Positions 42,109 to 44,812 of a stretch of 44,812 bases of DNA are shown here, one piece after another. The first letter of the stretch is position 1. Every line of letters starts with the position of its first letter. This stretch comes from CAZEAP01 sp964510315 (GTDB lineage: Bacteria; Planctomycetota; Brocadiia; SM23-32). Location of the stretch: NCBI GenBank assembly GCA_964510315.1, contig CAZEAP010000029.1, positions 1 through 44,812 of the forward strand, in the 5' to 3' direction. A program made the translations under genes and the position numbers. A model generated the notes under the pieces. The model ran no database searches, had not been told where the DNA came from, and saw only the letters and a program-made list of their open reading frames with translations.

Positions 42109-42619
42109 GGCCGAACCCCGGCTGCGCAGTGTAGGTCAGCCCCTGCTCTGTGAGCTTTCTGCGGAAAAGCGAGCTATTGCCCGAGAGTCTCGAAGGGCTT
42201 TCGCTTTTCCGAGCAACGACTTCTCTGGATGCTCCTCGTGTGGCATCGTTCAGATATTGAGGATGCTAACTGGGCGCCTTCACCGGCGTCCCCCTCGACG
42301 GCAGGGGAGGAATTCGACGGGCCTGAGGAAAGTAACCACGAAACCGATCAGTTCCCAAGAGCCGCCGAAGAGCTGCGAAGCCGTTTTTCTGGTGGGCACG
42401 GGCTCTACTGACTCCCTCGCTCCGGCTGAAGAGCTGGATAAGATCGGCGTCGGCGTTGAGGGGGAAAACGTCGCATGAGCTGGCCGACGGCACAGTCAAG
42501 GAATACCCCTGTGGGTGGGTCCGAGGGCTTACTTGCCATCTGGAGCCGGCAGTAGTAGCGTCTCATGCCGTTGGCAGGGCAGACAAGCCGGAATGGACGC
42601 CCGTCGGGGGGCTCACAGG
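42109..42619. other. Intergenic stretch with an inverted repeat, no convincing gene
   Basis: Lower GC than the neighbours and only weak short frames. An inverted repeat GGAAAAGCG/CGCTTTTCC (42163-42171 and 42202-42210) encloses CCCGAGAGTCTCG. No terminator T tract next to it. I see nothing else I can support. Confidence 0.35.
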
Positions 42620-44008
42620 TCACTCAAGGTAGCCGAGCGCCCTGAGGTGTTCACGGACGTGTTCATCCACCTGCTTCGGGCTGCGGACCGTCGAGTAACT
42701 CGTGCGGGGCGGGCCGTAGCTTTCCACCGGCTCGGGGGCCGGATGGTCCTGGAGGAACTCATCGGTGAGCAACTCCTCCAGGCAGCGCCCTTCCATTTCT
42801 TCCGAGCACGGCAGGCCCAGTATCCGGAGCACGGTGGGCGCCACGTCGTAGATGCAGGCGTCGCTGACGGTCTTGCCGCGCCGCAACTCCTTCCCACAGG
42901 CATAGATGACACCGGGGGGCTTGCCCCGGCGGTGCCCGTATCCGCCGCGCCCCGGCTGCCATCCGAAGCCGTGATCGCTCACCACCACGAGCGCGTCGCT
43001 CTCGTCCATCCGCTCCCGAATCTCACCCACCCGCTCATCCATCAGCCGGTAGACCTCGGGAACGACGTTGCCGTAGCGCCGTCTTTCCTGTGCGGTTGCG
43101 TCCGATGGATCAGCCCACGGCACGTACTTGTAGGCGCAGTGCTGGGCAATGTCCGGGCTGCGGAAGTAAGCCGCCACGAACTGCAGGTCCGGATATCTGT
43201 CCAGGCACTGCCGAAGAACCCGGTGGTGGGTGGCATGGGCGGAGATCATGAATGCCAGCTCGCCCCGCAGATCATGGTGGTTGTACGCCACGTCGGTGAA
43301 GCGCCGAAGCTCCTCGGAAGGCACGTTCACGAACCGGCGGATGACATCCGGACCGACTTCCCCCGGGGAGGCGACGAGGGGCCGGACCTCCTCGTGAAGC
43401 TCGTCCGGGAAAACCAGCCGATCTTCCTTGCGTTCCTCCTTGCCGCTGGCCAGGAGCCGCCAGTAATGCAGCCGGTCGGACACGACGAAACCGTTGACCG
43501 GCTGTGTGGGCCAGGTGTGCCACCAGTTGACGACCCCCACGGTGCCGCCGGTCTCACTGTAGATCTCCCACAGCCTCTTGGCCCGGACGTGGCGCGAATC
43601 GAAGAAATGGCCCTGCATCAGCCCGACCTTGCGCGCCAACCGTATCGGCAGGCGCAGCCCCAACCTCTTGGCCCTTCGCACCGCCGAGCGGCTTATGCGT
43701 CTGCCCAGCATGCGGTAGAACTCGAACCCGTCGACTTCGTGGAGCCGGTGATGGCAGCCGGTGGCAATGCTGGTCCAGATGAGAGGCGAGTTCGTCGGTT
43801 CGATAGTGGCCAGAGGGCCGAAGCACCCGTCGGAAGCCAGGCAGGCGAAGTTGGGCAGTTCGCCCCCCTGGAACATGCGCTGCATCAGGTCGTGGCTCAG
43901 GCCATCGATCCCCAGAAGGTACACCGTCCCCTCACGCTGCCACTCGGCGCGCACGACCTGCAATGATGCGTTTTCTGCCAATGATGCGTTTTCTGCAGAA
44001 GACTGCAC
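42620..44008 (-). CDS. Alkaline-phosphatase-superfamily protein (type I phosphodiesterase/nucleotide pyrophosphatase-like)
   Basis: A 462-residue enzyme of the nucleotide-pyrophosphatase/phosphodiesterase branch. Motifs: LLGIDGLSHDL (first metal Asp), EPTNSPLIWTSIATG with the nucleophilic Thr, SPDIAQHCAYKYV, and the distal VVVSDHGFGWQP with YGHRRGKP. No signal peptide. The frame starts at GTG 44008, but GTG 43924, preceded by GAGGGG, fits the family start (VYLLGIDGL) better; the first ~28 residues include an 18-bp in-frame duplication. It is not related in detail to the smaller AlkP-type gene at 24177. Substrate unknown. Confidence 0.85.
   Translation of the reverse strand: MQSSAENASLAENASLQVVRAEWQREGTVYLLGIDGLSHDLMQRMFQGGELPNFACLASDGCFGPLATIEPTNSPLIWTSIATGCHHRLHEVDGFEFYRMLGRRISRSAVRRAKRLGLRLPIRLARKVGLMQGHFFDSRHVRAKRLWEIYSETGGTVGVVNWWHTWPTQPVNGFVVSDRLHYWRLLASGKEERKEDRLVFPDELHEEVRPLVASPGEVGPDVIRRFVNVPSEELRRFTDVAYNHHDLRGELAFMISAHATHHRVLRQCLDRYPDLQFVAAYFRSPDIAQHCAYKYVPWADPSDATAQERRRYGNVVPEVYRLMDERVGEIRERMDESDALVVVSDHGFGWQPGRGGYGHRRGKPPGVIYACGKELRRGKTVSDACIYDVAPTVLRILGLPCSEEMEGRCLEELLTDEFLQDHPAPEPVESYGPPRTSYSTVRSPKQVDEHVREHLRALGYLE
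43962..43997. repeat. 18-bp tandem duplication
   Basis: AATGATGCGTTTTCTGCC and AATGATGCGTTTTCTGCA are adjacent. On the minus strand they encode AENASL twice in frame at the start of the phosphodiesterase-like ORF. Confidence 0.85.
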
Positions 44009-44265
44009 GGTGTCTCGGCCTCCGACGTCTATTCAGACTGCAAGGCGGCACACGGCGCAGAGGAGATGCTAACCGAGATCACCCCTTTACCGTAGCGAAC
44101 TGACAAGTTCGCCTCCATCGTGACAGGGTACCCCCCTGTGCTCTCTGGCGGCCGTTTGTCTCGGGGGACATGGCAGCCCGAAAAGTGTTTTTCGACCATC
44201 CAAATGCACCTTGACTGTCGAGAAGCCGCGAAGTCGGATTTTTCTGCGGGACCCACCGCCACCCG

Positions 44266-44440
44266 TCAGGTCGGCACGGGTGAGAGCCGCCGAATCCGCT
44301 CCAGTATGGCTCCGAACGGCTCCCTCGGCACCGCCACCTCCGCGATCTGGAACACGATGTAGCGCGCGTGCCGGACAACCTTGGCTCCGATCTTCACCAG
44401 TTTCTCCCGCAGCGTCGTCAGGGACCAGTGCTTCAGCGGC
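44266..44440 (-). pseudogene. IS1380-like transposase C-terminal remnant
   Basis: About 57 codons remain: LKHWSLTTLREKLVKIGAKV, then VRHARYIVFQIAEVAVPREPF and a terminal ERIRRL. That block is typical of the C-terminal end of IS1380-family transposases (family naming from memory). Upstream, the frame passes into unrelated repeat-derived sequence (44441-44709), so the rest of the gene is lost. The RNase H-like catalytic residues are not in the fragment; it cannot be active. Confidence 0.75.
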
Positions 44441-44544
44441 TCGGGGCCGGCAAGCCGAAGGCCCTTGCGCGGGGCGCTTTCGGCCATATCGTCTGCCGGC
44501 CTCGCCCTCACCTGCGCCCTTTGGCGGCGTCTTCGCCCACCGGC

Positions 44545-44635
44545 GCCTGCCACGCCGTACCTTCCCGTCCGCCCGGACACGGATGAAAAACTCCTGACAG
44601 GCGAAAAGGAAACGAAAAACGCCAGACACTGATTA
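44545..44635. repeat. 91-bp direct repeat, copy 1
   Basis: Begins GCCTGCCACGCCGTAC and ends AGACACTGATTA; a second copy of 92 bases, with about ten differences, lies at 44721-44812. The copies are on the same strand, 176 bases apart. Followed by CACTGATAAACACAGAT, a repeat type common near insertion sequences. Confidence 0.85.
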
Positions 44636-44720
44636 ACACTGATAAACACAGATGGGAGACCCACGGAAGTTCTGGAACTGATTTGTAGAAAGCCTCCGTC
44701 GGCACGCAAATCGGCCCGGT

Positions 44721-44812
44721 GCCTCCCACGCCGTACTTTCCCGTCCGCCCGGACACGGATGAAAAACTGCCGACGGGCGAAAAGGAAAACGAAAAACGCC
44801 AGACACTGATTA
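44721..44812. repeat. 91-bp direct repeat, copy 2 (may continue past the window)
   Basis: Begins GCCTCCCACGCCGTAC and ends AGACACTGATTA at the window end. See copy 1 at 44545-44635. Confidence 0.85.

Noticed and set aside
42229..42478. Small genes in the 42109-42619 gap
   Set aside because: Frames overlap each other, lack Shine-Dalgarno sites and do not resemble known proteins.

Overview
This is a GC-rich bacterial chromosome segment. It has consensus sigma70-type promoters, strong Shine-Dalgarno sites and tight ATGA gene overlaps. HEAT-repeat lipoproteins, a degenerate M28 peptidase fused to FtsX, an OPT-like transporter of the kind annotated in Planctomycetota and Armatimonadota, and an IS1380-like transposase remnant suggest Planctomycetota or a neighbouring uncultured lineage. 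That placement is inference; the window has no rRNA or other phylogenetic marker beyond rnpA and argB.

Layout. (1) 1-1981: an arsenic operon on the minus strand, arsR-arsC-arsM plus the first 25 codons of an AhpD/carboxymuconolactone-decarboxylase-like gene, driven by a near-perfect promoter whose start point falls at the arsR start codon and overlaps a perfect inverted repeat. (2) 2411-4846: a plus-strand operon of apbE, a PH-like protein, rnpA and yidD. (3) 4828-11719: single genes for a HEAT-repeat lipoprotein, a sorbitol-type zinc dehydrogenase, a PAS-PAS-GGDEF protein, a lipoprotein ending in a strong terminator, and a MATE exporter. (4) 11966-20295: a minus-strand operon of three membrane genes: a 1587-residue pseudo-M28/FtsX fusion, an OPT-like transporter and a one-helix protein. 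(5) 20393-22292: argB followed by a BatB-like von Willebrand A protein.

(6) 22398-40361: an 18-kb phage-like module, all on the minus strand. It reads in order: small terminase, DUF2730-like protein, coiled-coil protein, large terminase, DUF935 portal, Mu I protease with an internal Z scaffold start, cement protein, Mu gpT capsid, DUF1320, tail terminator, tail tube, small coiled-coil protein, distal tail protein, tail-tip protein, two-headed glycosyltransferase, holin-like protein, overlapping spanin-like pair, AlkP-superfamily enzyme and two more GT-A glycosyltransferases. It starts 278 bp from a tRNA-Arg(CCG) gene. I see no transposase, integrase, repressor, replication gene, endolysin or long tape measure in the window, so it is a partial prophage, a degenerate one, or a domesticated particle.

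(7) 40597-44812: the tRNA, a pair of small linked genes, two small membrane-protein ORFs, an AlkP-superfamily phosphodiesterase-like gene, and an IS-scarred right edge with a transposase remnant and two 91-92-bp direct repeats.

The most interesting hypothesis is in (6). Three virion proteins carry Thr/Pro/Ala-rich tails or linkers, and the same transcription unit encodes three glycosyltransferase proteins (four GT domains) and a sulfatase/phosphotransferase-fold enzyme. This would fit a phage-encoded virion-glycosylation system. The second is the pseudo-peptidase/FtsX/OPT operon in (4), which may encode an uncharacterised envelope complex.
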